Positions 1-12,136 are shown, counted from the stretch's first letter. The stretch is 64,000 bases of DNA from Acorus gramineus (GCA_030737835.1 JAUJYN010000012.1:4965585-5029584), one strand, 5' to 3'. Notes: a model not told the origin generated them from the letters alone. Translations and numbers: made by a program.

Positions 1-935
1 CTCGCCATCACAACCTTCACGCCATTCGCGTGCGCATTCTTAATAAACTCCCCATAATCAAGAACCTCCCCCTCCGTCCCAGGGTACTGGACCAAAACCC
101 CACAAACATCCCCCGCCGAGTAATCCACGTCACTCAAATCCACAACCTTTACAGTGAGCTCGAACCCGTCGGCCCGGGTCCTGCAAACGTCGATCGTCTG
201 CGGATGACAATTCGAGGAAACCAAGAACGTTTTCTTCTTCGACCTCTGGATGTTGTTGCACATCGCCATGGCCTCGGCGGCGGCGGTCCCCTCGTCGAGG
301 AGGGAAGCGTTCGACATCGGAAGCCCGGTGAGCTCCGACACCATGGTCTGGAAGTTGAGGAGGCTCTCGAGCCTCCCCTGCGCGATCTCCGCCTGGTAGG
401 GCGTGTACTGCGTGTACCACCCGGGGTTCTCCATGAGGTTGCGTAGGATCACGGGCGGGACGTGCGTGCCGAAGTAGCCCATCCCGATGAAGGACTTGAA
501 GACCTTGTTCTTCTCGGCGAGAGATTTCATGTGTTCGATCATCTGCGACTCCGTGAACCCCGAATCGAATTTAGGGTTCGCGAACCGCATCGGCGCGGCG
601 CGGATCGCGGCGGGGACGGTGGCGTCGATGAGGGCGTCGAGGTTCGGGAAGCCGAGGGACTCGGACATCTTGATCTGGTCGTCGGGGGTGGCGGAGTTGT
701 GGCGGCGGGGGAAGGTGTCGGTGGGGCGGAGGGAGTCGAGGGAGATCGAGCGGGTCTGGTTGAAGAGGTGGTGGCGGTGGTGGTGGGGGTTGTTGGTGGC
801 CGTTGGATTGGTGGGGACGATGATCGAAGGGACGAGAGTGGAGATCTGGCGAGGCGCACCACATGAAGGGGAGGAGCGGCGGGAGATCAGACGGTTGAGG
901 AGCGCCCGATTCGCCAGTCGCCGGGCTCGCTCCAT
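1..935 (-). CDS. GLDP: Glycine decarboxylase P-protein (GLDP), mitochondrial, N-terminal part; gene continues past left edge
   Basis: Reading the minus strand from the ATG at 935-933 gives one uninterrupted frame to the window edge (about 311 codons, no intron). The product starts [20 protein letters not shown], an Arg/Ser-rich mitochondrial presequence. It then shows the conserved P-protein block: [57 protein letters not shown], the [19 protein letters not shown] segment and [18 protein letters not shown]. The P-protein is the PLP-dependent subunit of the glycine cleavage complex, which decarboxylates glycine in the mitochondrial matrix during photorespiration and passes the aminomethyl group to H-protein. 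Family members are about 1,040 residues, so roughly 30% is present. The PLP lysine lies in the missing part. The start codon matches the known plant start MERARRLA. High GC (typical of such first exons) contrasts with the flanks. Overlapping frames on both strands are shadows. Confidence 0.96.
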   Translation of the reverse strand, partial: MERARRLANRALLNRLISRRSSPSCGAPRQISTLVPSIIVPTNPTATNNPHHHRHHLFNQTRSISLDSLRPTDTFPRRHNSATPDDQIKMSESLGFPNLDALIDATVPAAIRAAPMRFANPKFDSGFTESQMIEHMKSLAEKNKVFKSFIGMGYFGTHVPPVILRNLMENPGWYTQYTPYQAEIAQGRLESLLNFQTMVSELTGLPMSNASLLDEGTAAAEAMAMCNNIQRSKKKTFLVSSNCHPQTIDVCRTRADGFELTVKVVDLSDVDYSAGDVCGVLVQYPGTEGEVLDYGEFIKNAHANGVKVVMA

Positions 936-1020
936 TGTTTCTGAGAAGGTTTGTGTGAGCGGTGGTGTGTTTGGAGTGGTTGGAGGTGGTCTTTATTTGT
1001 AATTGAAGGTACACCGCATG

Positions 1021-1037
1021 TATCCATATATATCTTA
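1021..1037 (-). promoter_or_regulatory. Possible TATA box of the GLDP gene
   Basis: On the minus strand a GATATATATGGATA stretch lies about 90-100 bp upstream of the GLDP ATG, a plausible TATA position with a short 5' UTR. No other evidence; position and sequence only. Confidence 0.3.
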
Positions 1038-1040
1038 CAC

Positions 1041-2368
1041 TCGCACTGTACAGCGTGTTTGGAGAGGGAGTTGGTGACGTGTATTTTATCTTTAAAATAC
1101 TCTTATAAAAAAAAGAGCGGTTAAAGCTGACGTGGAAAGATGGAGATCTTGTGATTCAAATCTGAAAGAATGAATGGAAGGGGGAGTGGATGGAGTTTCA
1201 ATGGACGAGATGCTACGAATTCGGATTGTGTAGTGGAGGCGGAGGATTCGGAACGACTTGGAGAGTGGGGAGTTTTTCCGTGTGTTTCACAGGCAACTTA
1301 TCTCCTCTTTTGGGGCTCACAATTTTTCCTGGTTAGTGGAGAAAACTAATGGAATATTTTATTTTTTATTTTCTTATTGGCATGTAACTCGTGGAATATT
1401 TTAAAAAATGGTTAGATTCAGCATTTTTTATATTTTGAAAAAGAGATATAAATAATAAATATCACGATGTATATGTTTTGATAAAAAAATAAATATAAAT
1501 TTTTTAATGATGTATATACATTATCTAATAATATATGTGTTTTACTGAATTTTTAATTATGTATATAAAATTATAAAAATAATTGATATGCATTTTTTTT
1601 TTTTTTTGAACGCTTGCAATGGGTGGTTGGGTGAGCGAAGAAAAAGAAAACAAAAAACTCTGATCCAATTGGATTCCGTATCTCAACTTGTTTCATGTTT
1701 TTCTTTATAATATTTATTATTTGTGGTTGTTTAGGGTCAGTATCTAGGGTGTGGATTTTGGACCGTGGTTTTCTGGTACACCAACCACACATGTAACTAT
1801 CTAATGTTCCACTGGTGAGATTAAGTGAATGTTTTAATAAGTGTAGTTTAAAATAAGGGCCGTCTGATATGATCCAATGGCTTAGATGAGTTGCAATGGA
1901 TGAGAGAAAGATATGGGGGGAATGTCGTATTCAGCAATTAAGATTCGACACGGCGGATTCACGGGTGTTAATTATGGATTATAAACAAACTGGACCTGGG
2001 AAAAAGTAAGAATGACAAGGATGCACGTGGGAGACATGGAAGTTCACAATCAGTGGTTGTTCACTTCCATGTTTCCACGCGTGTCGTCACTCTTGCCTTT
2101 TACCGTGCAAGAGATCACTTGCCCCCGTTTGGATAGACAGTATTATTTATTATTGAGTATATGATTATTTAAACATAAATCAATAAAAATAAAGATAAAA
2201 TGATTGCATTTTTATTGCTTAGGAAAACTCCATATACACTCTTACAAACTGTCTCATATTTACATAGCACATTGTATTTTTCATGAATTCGTAAAACTCC
2301 CAGCAAACACGTAGTTAAATCTAGATCAGTCTTTCTGTCAATCAAACTAATCAATGGGGTAGTTCTTT
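1041..2368. other. AT-rich spacer, no gene recognised
   Basis: No coding pattern. Part of 1,440-1,570 (for example ATGATGTATATACATTATCT) resembles the CTCATTAGATAATGTATA motif family seen at 36.6-37.7 kb and near 59.9 kb, suggesting an old MITE fragment. Confidence 0.5.
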
Positions 2369-4412
2369 TTAGGGACATTCGCATGTATACCCTTGAAAAA
2401 ATATCTATTTGGCATTATACCCTGCTTAAAAGGATAATTGCACGTATATCCTAGAAAATTTTATCATTGTGCACGTATACCCCTGAGTTAACTTTTGTTA
2501 AATAAAAGTGAAATATTATGTTAACGGTGTTAAATATGACCTAAAATGACTAATATGCCCTTATGACCATTGGGGCATTGAAATTTGGAATTGCATGTAT
2601 ACTTTTTCTTTTTTTTTTTACATTTGAACTTGTATGTTTTTAGGTTTTTAGACTTTTATTTTTTTATTTTTCTGAAACATTATTCATAAAATGCAATATT
2701 TTGCCCCCACTATTATAAAATCCCGACTACATCACTGTCTGATACCCAAAAGTTACAAGTATTTCAACACTTCAATGACACCATCTGATGCTCCAAAACA
2801 CCGAAACCCTAAACCCCAAAAAACAAACACAAAATTAATGTTTGGGGAAGAGAGGATGTGAGAGGAGGCGTTTTTGTTTTTTTGGATTCTAGAGATGTGT
2901 TATAGCGCTATAAGGGACTTTTCACAATGAATGGTTAGATAGGTAACCGTAGTACGTGGTTAGGTCAAATTAGGGGCAGACCTACTAAGGGTCGAGTGGG
3001 GGCGATGGCACCCACTATAATTTGGGGAATAATGATGGGTTTTTTCTAACTAGAGATAAAAAAAAATTAGAAAATTTAGATGGGTGCATTTATATTTGGG
3101 TGTTTTCACTTTTTCACATTTGGGTGAAAGGGTTAGAAGGGGCTCAACATACCAGACATAGGATGTGTTTTGTTGCGCGATTGTAAAACTGATTCCGTAG
3201 GAAGCTCACTTTCTCAGCTTTCTGAAATCGCAGCTTTTGGGCACTATTTGCCTGAAATCTGTGTGCAGGAAACTGCTACAGTAAAACTGTTTGGTTGCAC
3301 GATTGTAAACGCAGCTTCCTGCAATCGCAATCGCAGCGCAATCGCGCAACCAAACACACCCATAGTGTAGGAAAAAAAGGGATTCAACTGTGCTTTCATA
3401 TCTGGGGAAAATGTTATAAGGCCTCAACATTTCCATCTTTTTAAAGGTTTGTTATTTTAAACTAAAAAAGTGTCCTTGTAGTATGTTTTTGAATTTTTTA
3501 TTTTTTATTGAATCTCTCTCTTTATTTTTCTGGGTCAGCATATCCACTTGGAAATTTTTTGATTTTCCTCATTTTAATCCACCAATATTTGACAACCATT
3601 CACAACCAAGTTAGCACTTATATGGTTTTAAATTTCTTACTTTGACATAATTATTTTTTACTATTGAATGACATCTTTATCAATTATAAATTTATCATAT
3701 ACCTACTGTGTTTGTGTATGTATAATGTCTTGATTGTCTTGACCTATCCCCCAATTTTGTGAGACATTTAAATGCATATATGGCTACAAGCCTCCATGAT
3801 TCATAAAGTCTAAAGGCACCTATAACTAATTTTTTTTTTTTGACAATCTTGATGAATTTTCAAAACATGAAAACCCGCATTGGAATGCCTTGATAATGAC
3901 ATGTAGACTTTTTAAAAATATCAAATATTTAACTACTTATGAAGTTTTTTGTGATATTACAGTCTTGAATACAACACATTGTACTTTCATGTATTATTGG
4001 CATTTTATTATATGAAATGTAAATTAAAATTTAATCGTATATTAGTAATAGGCCCCACTAGTTGGGTTCGCCACTGGGTCAAATAGATTAAAGGTGATAG
4101 AAGGAAGGGCATGCATGCATAGCGATCAATTAGTTTAGGGGTATACGTGCAATTACCTTTTTAAGTGGGCTATAATGCTAAATAGATGATTTTTAGGGGA
4201 ATACATGCAAATTTTTCTAGGGGTATAAGAAACTTTTCACATGGAATGGTTAGATAGGTAACCGTGGTTAGGTTAAAAAAATTAACAATGATAGACGGAA
4301 GGACATATATGCACTATGATCAAATTTTCTAGGGGTGTACGTTCAATTACCTTTCTAAATAGAGTATAATGCCAAATAGATGTTTTTTTAGGGATATAAA
4401 TGCAAATTTCTC
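2369..4412. mobile_element. Foldback (long inverted repeat) element, about 2.0 kb
   Basis: The left end (2,369-2,480, with ATCTATTTGGCATTATACCC and AATTGCACGTATATCCTAG) reappears as its reverse complement at the right end (4,320-4,412). A second, nested copy of the right arm lies at about 4,137-4,220. Arms are roughly 100 bp with moderate divergence. The interior carries no transposase and hosts a Tourist-like MITE. Superfamily unknown; Mutator-like foldback elements can look like this, but no target-site duplication was convincing. Confidence 0.6.
3161..3361. mobile_element. Tourist-like (PIF/Harbinger-type) MITE, 201 bp
   Basis: The left terminus GGATGTGTTTTGTTGCGCGA and the reverse complement of the right terminus GGGTGTGTTTGGTTGCGCGA match at nearly every base. 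The element is flanked by ATA on both sides (3,158-3,160 and 3,362-3,364). The GGG..TGTTTGGTT terminus is typical of PIF/Harbinger MITEs, which make 3-bp TSDs, usually TWA; ATA deviates slightly. It is nested in the larger foldback element. Confidence 0.7.
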
Positions 4413-4605
4413 TTCTTTTTAACCCCATATGTAAAATGACATTTTTATCTCACAAAATGTTTGATGATAACTCTCTCCCCCCTCATCAATTTTGGTGCCT
4501 TCAAAGCTCTTCTGATTCCAGTATTTGTTTCTCTCTCTCTCTCTACAACAACTGCAATGGACGCTATAAGATTGGAGGTCCTCATAGAGGTGGTTGTTTT
4601 TATGG

Positions 4606-4732
4606 CAGAGAAAGAGGTGGTGGTGGTGGGCAGGAGGGAGGAGGTAATAGGTGGATGGTGGCTTGGGATTGGTGGTGGTGGGAGGAGGGAGGGAGGGTGT
4701 GGACTGTTGGGGGGGGGGGGGGGGGGGTGATA
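4606..4732. repeat. G-rich low-complexity tract ending in a run of 19 G
   Basis: GGTGG/GGAGG-rich DNA ends in 19 consecutive G (4,709-4,727). It produces artefactual Gly/Val-rich frames on the plus strand and Pro-rich frames on the minus strand. No gene. Confidence 0.8.
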
Positions 4733-5219
4733 AATGATGGTTCAGGTGGTGGAGTGGTAGTTGAGATAAGCGATGCTATATTTCTCTGTTGTAGATCATA
4801 CAGTGATTTCATCTGTTATTTATTTCTCGACCTAATGTTTATTAAGATTTTTGAGTTGATATTCCATTGTACTTGAAGTCCAGCTTTGGGTTATTCATGC
4901 GTAGAATGTTTAAGTTACATATTAAGCATATTTTGCTCACTCAATTCTATTTCTTCCTATTAGGCAAATTACAGGCAGAGATTTTTGGGTCTTGACATTC
5001 GTTTTCTTTTGGTTCCACGTCTAGCTTGTGATTGGTATATATTATAATTATTTTGGTAGAGGTTGGTTTAACGAACCATGCATGTGATATATAGTTCTCT
5101 GTATGTATGGATGACTATATATGATGTATTATTTATTGGTATGTTGGCTGATTAAATCTTCCTTGGTGTGGTTATATATGTGATTATATATCTTGTTATA
5201 ACATGCTGCCCCTCATCTG

Positions 5220-5420
5220 GACAATTGTTAGAAACACAAAGATTTAATAAGGGTCAAATCAAACACCCTTGTATCCAATTTGATCTATTGTCCAATGGAT
5301 ACTCCTCTGCCCCCTTTTACTATAAATAGGGGATGTCCAAAGCTTCTTCAAATATAAAACAATCACCAATCAACTAAAATCACTTGCAATCCCATTCCCA
5401 CCAATTCCATACCCACACCC

Positions 5421-5459
<39 letters not shown>

Positions 5460-6030
5460 TTATTTTGAGATAAGAAAACCTATTTCCCACCAAGTTCCAC
5501 TCTCCAAAAACCCTCTCCAAAACCCTGGTTAAACCTGGTTTAACCTTAGCCAAAGCCCAAACCAAACCCTACCCAGGTTCTGCCCAAATAGAGCCAGGTC
5601 CCAAGCGGCTAATTTACAGTAGCCATCCCCCTTCATGCGGCTAGATTAAAGTAGCCGACCCCCTACTTCCACCTTGCGTTTTAAACCTCCCTTTGTCAAG
5701 TCCCCAAAGCAGAAAAGGATTCCCCGTTTTCACCTCTGTGTACGGCTGGCAACTTTTCCACAATCTACCCCCGCGAAGGCGATCAACAACACCACCAACT
5801 TTTTCTGTTTTTTAAGAAAACAGATGGCAATCACAAAAACCCATGAAACCTCCTGAGGAGCTGTCGCGCAACTCAACAAGGAACCAACCCCACACACATC
5901 CCCCTTTTCCTGAGTGGCGATCCGATCCAAGAACCCACAAGGCGGATCAGATTCGAACCTCTAGAAAAACCCCCACACACACTGGCCCCACACAGGAAAG
6001 GAGTCGAAAACCAATACCGACAACATGAAG
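5220..6030 (+). other. LTR-like or promoter-like segment, unidentified
   Basis: A TATA box (ACTATAAATAGG, about 5,319) is preceded by a CCAAT-like TCCAATGGATA and followed by a leader-like A/C-rich stretch, a (GA)n microsatellite (5,421-5,457), and a repeated GCGGCTA...AGTAGCC motif (5,606-5,665). This arrangement resembles an LTR plus the start of an internal region, but I found no second LTR, PBS or reverse transcriptase. Could also be a decayed gene promoter. Confidence 0.3.
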
Positions 6031-7751
6031 GACACTTTCCATATAGATGTATTATTTAAAGAAAAAAGTGATCGGATTAAACAATAGTTTTTCATTTTGA
6101 ATAGTGCACGATAAAAAAATCATGATAATACATTAAAATTAATTTATATAAATTATATGTATAAGAATATTTTTATATAAACCAATTTTAATTAGAATAA
6201 AATATTTTTGGAATTGAAAATAAACCCGGATCATGTTATTATCATGATAAGGGGATGCTTATAAAATCAAAGGAGTAAAAATATTTATATACACGAGCAG
6301 AGCATTACATTGCCCAAAATATTATCATTATACTCAGATCCTTTTGTAAAGTCAATGATATCCAAGATATAACTTTCTATAAGAAAAACAAATCTCTATC
6401 TATTTATTCAAAAGAAGCTAAGAAATAAATCCTATTCATATTTTAAATGGACTGAAATCCAATGCTGTTCTAATTTTAACCCTTACATATTGGAATTTAA
6501 AAAATGATAACTATAATATTGTCCTTCTCTAATTTTTACCCTTACATATTGGATTCTTAAAATATGATAAATGTAATATCATGATAATATAATTAAAATA
6601 AATTATATTCAATATATTTCAATGCTGCATATAGCTGTCCATACATTAAAATAAATTTATATGAATATATGCATATGATTATTTTATATATCCCAGCTTT
6701 AATTAGATTAATTTTTTAATCTTATAATTAATTAGGGATATCAGAATATTATCATGATAAGGGAGGGTTATAAAATCAAATCAAAGAAATATAAATATTT
6801 ATATACATAAAAGGAGTATTCCTTGTCATTATCTGAAAAATCTGAGAATAAAATTCTATGAACTCAAATCTTATCATATTTTTTTTTAAAGAATGTTGGT
6901 CCCAGGATTTGATCCATCGACCTATCAGAAATTTAAACCTTACATATGTATGTGAAATTTTGTTACGAATTTTTAATGGTTTTGCTTTTGCTTGTGTATA
7001 TAAGTAGTGGTTTTAAAACACATATATATACACAATAAATGGCGTTAACTGTCATCGAAAATAAATCAGGGATTGTATGCCAATAAACGATGCCAATAAA
7101 CGGCATTCCCTATAATTGCATTGAACACTAAATACGTAATAATTAATAAAAATTTAAGTACAAAATAATTGAACACAAACGCCATGCATTACATGTAAAG
7201 GTTAAAGTTTTAAAATTCCATGCATCATATGTTTGAGGAAACGGCATGCATCATATGAAAGGTTTATTAAAAGAATAGGCGATAAACATAGTCATCACAT
7301 AAGTATGATGAAATGCAAAGCTTAAAATTTTAATATGCCATTCATGATATGATGAAATGTGTGTAGTGGAATAAATTATAAATGAGATTACAATGATATG
7401 AATGGATTTTTATGGAATTGAATAGAATTGTAAGGGTAAAATGATTAAATGGTTGTGATTAATTAAAGGGGTAAAAAGGATTGTGATGGATTGAATGGAT
7501 TGTTAGGGATAAAAGAGTCATTTGGCAGTTTTTTTTTTTTTTTTTTGTGTTAAGAGACTTTTATACAGTGATGATGATGATATAGATATAAATTAGAGGA
7601 GATGGCTGTCCTACAATGCCACCTAGTGAATGGAGCATTATGCAATATTTGATCACATACATACAGATACACATATAACCAAACCTATGTAGCTTAAAGC
7701 CCTCCTTTTTGAAATTTTAGAAAAGAAAAACTAAATTGACCATCTAAAATA
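6031..7751. other. AT-rich spacer, no gene seen
   Basis: Contains a repeated ATCATGATAATA-type motif (about 6,118, 6,231, 6,571, 6,745), each near TTATAAAATCAAA or AATTAAAATAAATT. This suggests diverged copies of one small repeat. No open frame or RNA gene recognised. Confidence 0.45.
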
Positions 7752-8265
7752 GGAGAAAATCCATATAACTCATTGTCTTTTCCTGAAATCCATATAACCC
7801 TCTAAAAACATCTATGTAAATTCAAATAGCTGCCTGAGTTAATTTTTTTGTGACAAATTTGAATTATTTTACGAAATATTTTATTTGATTAAACCTAACT
7901 GAAAACATAGTATATGAAAACCCCACCAGATATGAAAATGTGAAAAATCCTTTATAAATGACGAATTTACCCCATCAGATATGGTTTTATAATATATCCA
8001 GAGAGGTAAAATTGTTATTTACAAAGATTATTTTTTTTTCGCATTTTAAACAATTTGTAGGTTTTTTTTGGTATATTGTGTTCTTAGTAAGGGTTAGTCA
8101 AACGGAATATTTGTAGAATATTCCTCATCTGCCAACGAAGGTTTAATTCAGGTGGTCACTTGGATTTATATAATATTTTTAGGAGTTTATATGAACTTTA
8201 GTAAAAGTCAACAGTTTATATGGAATTTAAGCCGTTTACATAAGGTTGTTTGAATTTTTCCCTTA
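7752..8265. mobile_element. Foldback MITE, about 0.5 kb (complete copy)
   Basis: The left arm (GAAATCCATATAACCCTCTA...CTGCCTGAGTTAA) is the reverse complement of the right arm (TTAATTCAGGTGGTCACTTG...GTTTATATGGAATTTAAGCC). A related element is at 14,795-15,300. A right half only is at 11,829-12,093, where the DEFL duplication begins inside the element. No coding capacity; superfamily not determined. Confidence 0.65.
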
Positions 8266-8308
8266 AAAATAATATAAAAAAAAAGATAAAAAAGAACAAT
8301 TTTTTTTT

Positions 8309-8386
8309 TTTTTGGGTAAAGGCGAACCCGCGACCTCTCGTATGAGAGGATGCATCTCGACCACTCAGCTGAGGGGGTCAGTTGCA
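8309..8386 (-). repeat. tRNA-derived SINE-like remnant, B box damaged
   Basis: Minus-strand copy of the element at 12,137-12,223. The A-box region is retained, but several bases of the GGTTCGAAC B box are deleted, so pol III transcription is unlikely. It lies about 450 bp upstream of DEFL copy 1. Confidence 0.45.
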
Positions 8387-8755
8387 AAAAAAACCAAGTT
8401 GAGATACCCTCTCACCATAATAATTTTTTTTTTTCAAATTTACGTGTGTTGCTTCTCTTGCCTAAATCAAATTTAAAATGGTATAATATATAGATTGATC
8501 TTTCCAAAAACTATATTTTTAGTAATAATACATTAATGTATTGATTGTCAGATTTTTTATTTGGAAGAATGTATCATTTTACCAAGCAAAAAGAAGAAAA
8601 AAGATTTATCATTTACCCGATTTGCTACATGAAAATCAATATAAATGCATTATCCATCATTATGTATATATCCCAAAATTCAATATATTCAATGTTGGGA
8701 GATTTCATTATCCATATTTAACATCTAAGGCGAACTTTCTATATGTTTGGATCAT

Positions 8756-8769
8756 TATATTATATATAG
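8756..8769 (+). promoter_or_regulatory. TATA box of DEFL copy 1
   Basis: TATATTATATATAG, about 70-85 bp before the ATG. This spacing fits a short 5' UTR starting near 8,795. The same sequence is present upstream of copy 2 (12,604-12,617). Confidence 0.55.
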
Positions 8770-8839
8770 CCCAAAAAGATTAAAACTCAGTCATCATATT
8801 TCAATACTCTAGAGGAAACTAAACTATTAAGCATATACC

Positions 8840-9341
8840 ATGAAGCCATCCTCATACATCCCACTCATTGTGGCTCTTTTGATTCTCCTCCACATAGGTA
8901 AATAAATATTTGCTTTATCTTTATTTTTCATTGTAATGTACTTAAAATATGTATGTTCTTGAATATTTCAGAAGTAATGTTGGTTTTCAAGTAATTTATT
9001 AAACATAAGAAAATACCATGAAAACTACATTAGAAATGCATTAATATGTATTTATTAAACAAAAAAAAATAATAATATGAAAACTCTATTACAAATGCAT
9101 TATTCTGTAACTTTAACCTTTTGATTTCTTTGGTTTAGGAATTCAAGTAATTGGTGACCCCGAAATGAAGACATGCAAGGAAGAGCTGGTGTCAAGAGTT
9201 GATTGCGAACCAGAACATTGCAACACATTTTGTAAGGCAGCACACAGCCAACAAGGATCAGGAGTATGCAACACTACTGATCCTTTTATCTGTGATTGCT
9301 ACTGGCCTGCGCCAGTTGATACCAAATGTCCATCACCTTGA
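8840..9341 (+). CDS. Secreted defensin-like (DEFL/LCR-type) cysteine-rich peptide, copy 1
   Basis: Two exons, 8,840-8,897 and 9,139-9,341, with a GT-AG intron of 241 bp; together 86 codons. Residues 1 to about 25 form a signal peptide (MKPSSYIPLIVALLILLHIG, ending near VIG). The mature part of about 61 residues has eight cysteines spaced C-x9-C-x4-C-x3-C-x11-C-x7-C-x-C-x9-C. The C-x3-C and C-x-C pairs plus a GVC gamma-core fit the cysteine-stabilised alpha-beta fold. An intron within the signal-peptide end is the usual DEFL gene plan. Such peptides act outside the cell in defence or reproductive signalling; the role here is unknown. A TATA box, an AATAAA signal near 9,405 and an identical second copy support a real gene. 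An 8-Cys LCR/SCR-like peptide is as far as I can place it. Confidence 0.85.
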
Positions 9342-9630
9342 AAAAAGAAGCTTATGTTGTAAGGGAAATGGAAATTTTTGAGATGTATAATATCTCAAAA
9401 TCTAAATAAAATAAAGTTCTTTGTGGTACTTACTTTCATCTCCCAAATCAAGATTGTTAGAATCATATGTTTTATTTTTATTAGATTTTAATAATTGTCA
9501 TTATAATTGTGTATTTATTATTTGTAGTAGAGTCATATTTGATATTACAAATATGTTTTTAATGTTTGTGAGATATAAAAGGAATACCACCATACTATTT
9601 AATACCAAATGCCTACGACCTTTTAAAAAA

Positions 9631-9783
9631 GGGTTAAAGACATCTAAGTCCCTACAAACATGAGAAAACCCATATAAGTCCCTACTAAAATTGGGACAGA
9701 CGTACGAGCCCCTGAAAACTAAGAAAAACCCAATTATCATCATTGAGTTAAATTTCCATCCAAACTTAACGGAGATAGAATAA
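9631..9783. other. Unique filler between DEFL unit 1 and DRG2 copy A
   Basis: This 153-bp segment replaces the roughly 2.75 kb (13,476-16,224) that separates the corresponding parts in the downstream arrangement. It contains two TAAGTCCCTAC motifs and no gene. Confidence 0.6.
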
Positions 9784-11800
9784 TTCAACTAGAATAATTT
9801 AAAACACAACCAAATAAAAAGTCACTTTATTCTCCATCAAACGGAGATAGATTGATTTAAATACCATAATGAATGGTTCTGAACAGAAATAACATGTAAT
9901 GATTCACCTAATGGAAATAATGATTCACCCAATGGAAATAGAGCCAAATAGTCATTTCACATCAAAGACCATCCTAACCTCCAATTTTATTTTTGCCAGA
10001 ATTCCCACAGAAGATATAGGTAATAGGTCAGAGATGCAACTTAAATGCTGTAATCTATAACATACATCATGCAAGTGATGATTTAAATAGGCTCAAACAA
10101 CTAATGGATTTATCTTGATAAAGAAAAGGAATGCACCTTTTAATAAGTGATCTTAGAATAACTACAATCCAGTTGATTAAAGTTCCTTATAGATTCATCT
10201 GAATAGCTGGGGTCATTATGGTAGAACCATCAATTCATGCTGTGTATGGCAGTTTCAATTCATTAAAATGTGTCCTCTATTCATGCTGCATGGCTTAAAT
10301 AGCTCTTGGAAAAAGAAATACAAACTAATATGGAAGGCCTGTTTTTGGGGGGCACTTGCATTATGTTTTCAAGGGGGCCTTCTTCTCTCTATCAGATATC
10401 CGGGCAGGAGCATTTGAATGTGACTTGAAGCGACCTCTACCACCCTCATCGGTCTCCTATAATTCCAATAAGTTTTTTACGTCAATAAAAAAAATAAAAG
10501 ATGAAACAAACACCAGATGTGGTAAAAATCTAGTGAACTTGAAGACGATAAAAATGAAAAAGCATTTCATATTTCAACCACTTAAGTATTCTCATGCAGG
10601 GATACGAGGAACAGGATATGTGTCCATCCATCTGAACTCGCTGGTTCTGTGCCTTAAACTTGGCCAAGAAAATTCATGGATTCAAGAACTTTACTCATTG
10701 ATGGATTTTAATGGACACAGGTTGATACCAGTTACAGAAATACTAGCCGACTTAACCAAGTTCAGAGGATGGGATTAAACATGTCCAAAGTAAATTTATC
10801 CTAGTTATATGAAATATCTTACAGACGTGGGTGTGATGATTTTGGCATCACGTTTGATCCTACACACGACCTCAACAAAATCCTTGAAAGAAAATATAAA
10901 GAGCAGAAAACTCACCTTTTTCTTCACTATCTGGACGACATCCTCGTCATGGAGAACGTGAGAGGTTCCACAGTGTTGTGGGAAGTGCCTTGCACTAGTA
11001 CCCCACACCAACACATATTTGACATCCTTTAGCAGGTTCCTATGTATATGATTACAGAAGTCTTCTACCGAGCAACCACCTCGGTCCTGCAATTAGATGT
11101 AACAGCCATCACAACTCGGAGAATAACAATTTATTTGATTCTGCATACTTGGAAAGGCCAAGTGAATGGGTGAACATACAGAAGAAAGAAGAACTGGGTC
11201 TGAGAAATCAGGTTGCTGCCCTTGTGGCTTCGTGTAGACCCTCACGAGCCCCATTGCCTCCCACATTTTTGCCAGAAGTCTGTCCAGGTTCAACTGTGAC
11301 ATCAAAACCAACTAATTAATGTGGGTGGGTTCCTTGTTTTTTTCTTCCTTTTTCTCCATGTTATTATAATCAAAACATTTTTTTCCTCCTCTCAGTTCTT
11401 TTTGGTGGAAATATGAGATGAATCAATTATTTCAATTGTAATGGAATGTGTGTGTAAAGAATCAACAAAAATATAAAGATAAGAATAACCTGCCTTCAAA
11501 TTGCAGCTAATAACAACTGAGTTAGGTTGGCGGGCAAGTTTGTCCACATCATCAATGCCAACAACGTCAATCTTGTTGTAAACGTAAATGCATTTCATGT
11601 ATTTTCGATTTCCTTCTATAACATCTATAAGATCATCGACAGTGGCATCCTCACGAAATAGCAGCTACATTTGTTAAGCCATAAGGAGCTGGTTATAATG
11701 CATAAAATCGACAGTAATGATCACTTTAAAATAGTGCAGCAGAATCCATGAAAAAAAAGAGATAAAACATAAAAAGAACATAAGATAACACAATGTGAAA
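9784..11800. repeat. Segmental duplication, DRG2 3'-end copy A
   Basis: Collinear with 16,225-18,234 and nearly identical, with a 7-bp insertion (TAATAGG) near 10,020 and scattered substitutions. It begins abruptly at TTCAACTAGAATAATTT and stops at CACAATGTGAAA, where DEFL-unit DNA follows. Confidence 0.92.
10361..11664 (-). pseudogene. Truncated DRG2 duplicate: exons 8-11 only
   Basis: Minus-strand exons 11,494-11,664, 11,180-11,293, 10,916-11,086 and 10,361-10,456 correspond to exons 8-11 of the intact gene at 16.8-36.2 kb. They encode [11 protein letters not shown] through the TGS domain to the stop after APLKT. Splice sites are kept, including the GC donor after exon 8. The first seven exons (HTH, G1-G3) are absent because the duplication stops in intron 7, so no GTPase can be made. 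Two amino-acid differences are visible in exon 9 (MWEAMG for MWEEMG; PVLLSS for PVVLSS), and at least one silent change in exon 11. The exons are otherwise open, indicating a recent event. Confidence 0.9.
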
Positions 11801-11870
11801 TAGTTATTTACAAAGATGTTTTTTTTTCTAGAGGGGTAAAATAGTTATTTACAAAGATGTTTTTTTTTCG
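11801..11870. repeat. Duplication junction with a 27-bp direct repeat
   Basis: TAGTTATTTACAAAGATG followed by a T run occurs at 11,801-11,827 and again at about 11,844-11,870. This is exactly where DRG2 intron-7 sequence is joined to the middle of the foldback MITE upstream of DEFL copy 2. Confidence 0.75.
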
Positions 11871-12136
11871 CATTTTAAACAATTTGTAGGTTTTTTTTGT
11901 ATACTGTGTTTTTAGTAAGGGTTAGTCAAACGGAATACTTGTAGAATATTCCTCATCTGTCAACGAAAGTTTAATTCAGGGGGTCACTTGGATTTATGTA
12001 ATATTTTCAGGGGTTTATATGAACTTTAGTAAAAGTCAACAGTTTATATGGAATTTAAGCCGTTTACATAAGGTTATTTGAATTTTTCCCTTAAAAATAA
12101 TATAAAAAAAAGAGAAAAAAGAACAAGTTTTTTTTT

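Larger units (their letters stand above)
7999..9630. repeat. Duplicated DEFL unit 1
   Basis: Collinear and nearly identical with 11,829-13,475: half of a foldback MITE, a tRNA-like element, the promoter, the two-exon defensin-like gene and its 3' flank. Visible differences are small indels in A/T runs, scattered substitutions and a broken B box in this copy. Confidence 0.9.

Noticed and set aside
30..1014. Several long open frames on both strands overlapping the GLDP exon
   Set aside because: They are shadows of a GC-rich coding exon. Only the minus frame from 935 gives a recognisable protein.
4400..4876. Gly/Val-rich small protein gene
   Set aside because: Low-complexity G-rich DNA; no splice, TATA or homology support.
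5421..5457. (GA)n tract as a GAGA-type regulatory element of a neighbouring gene
   Set aside because: No gene could be tied to it; treated as a microsatellite.
10361..11664. Second functional DRG2 gene
   Set aside because: Only exons 8-11 are present. The P-loop and N-terminal half are absent and the copy ends in intron sequence joined to MITE DNA.
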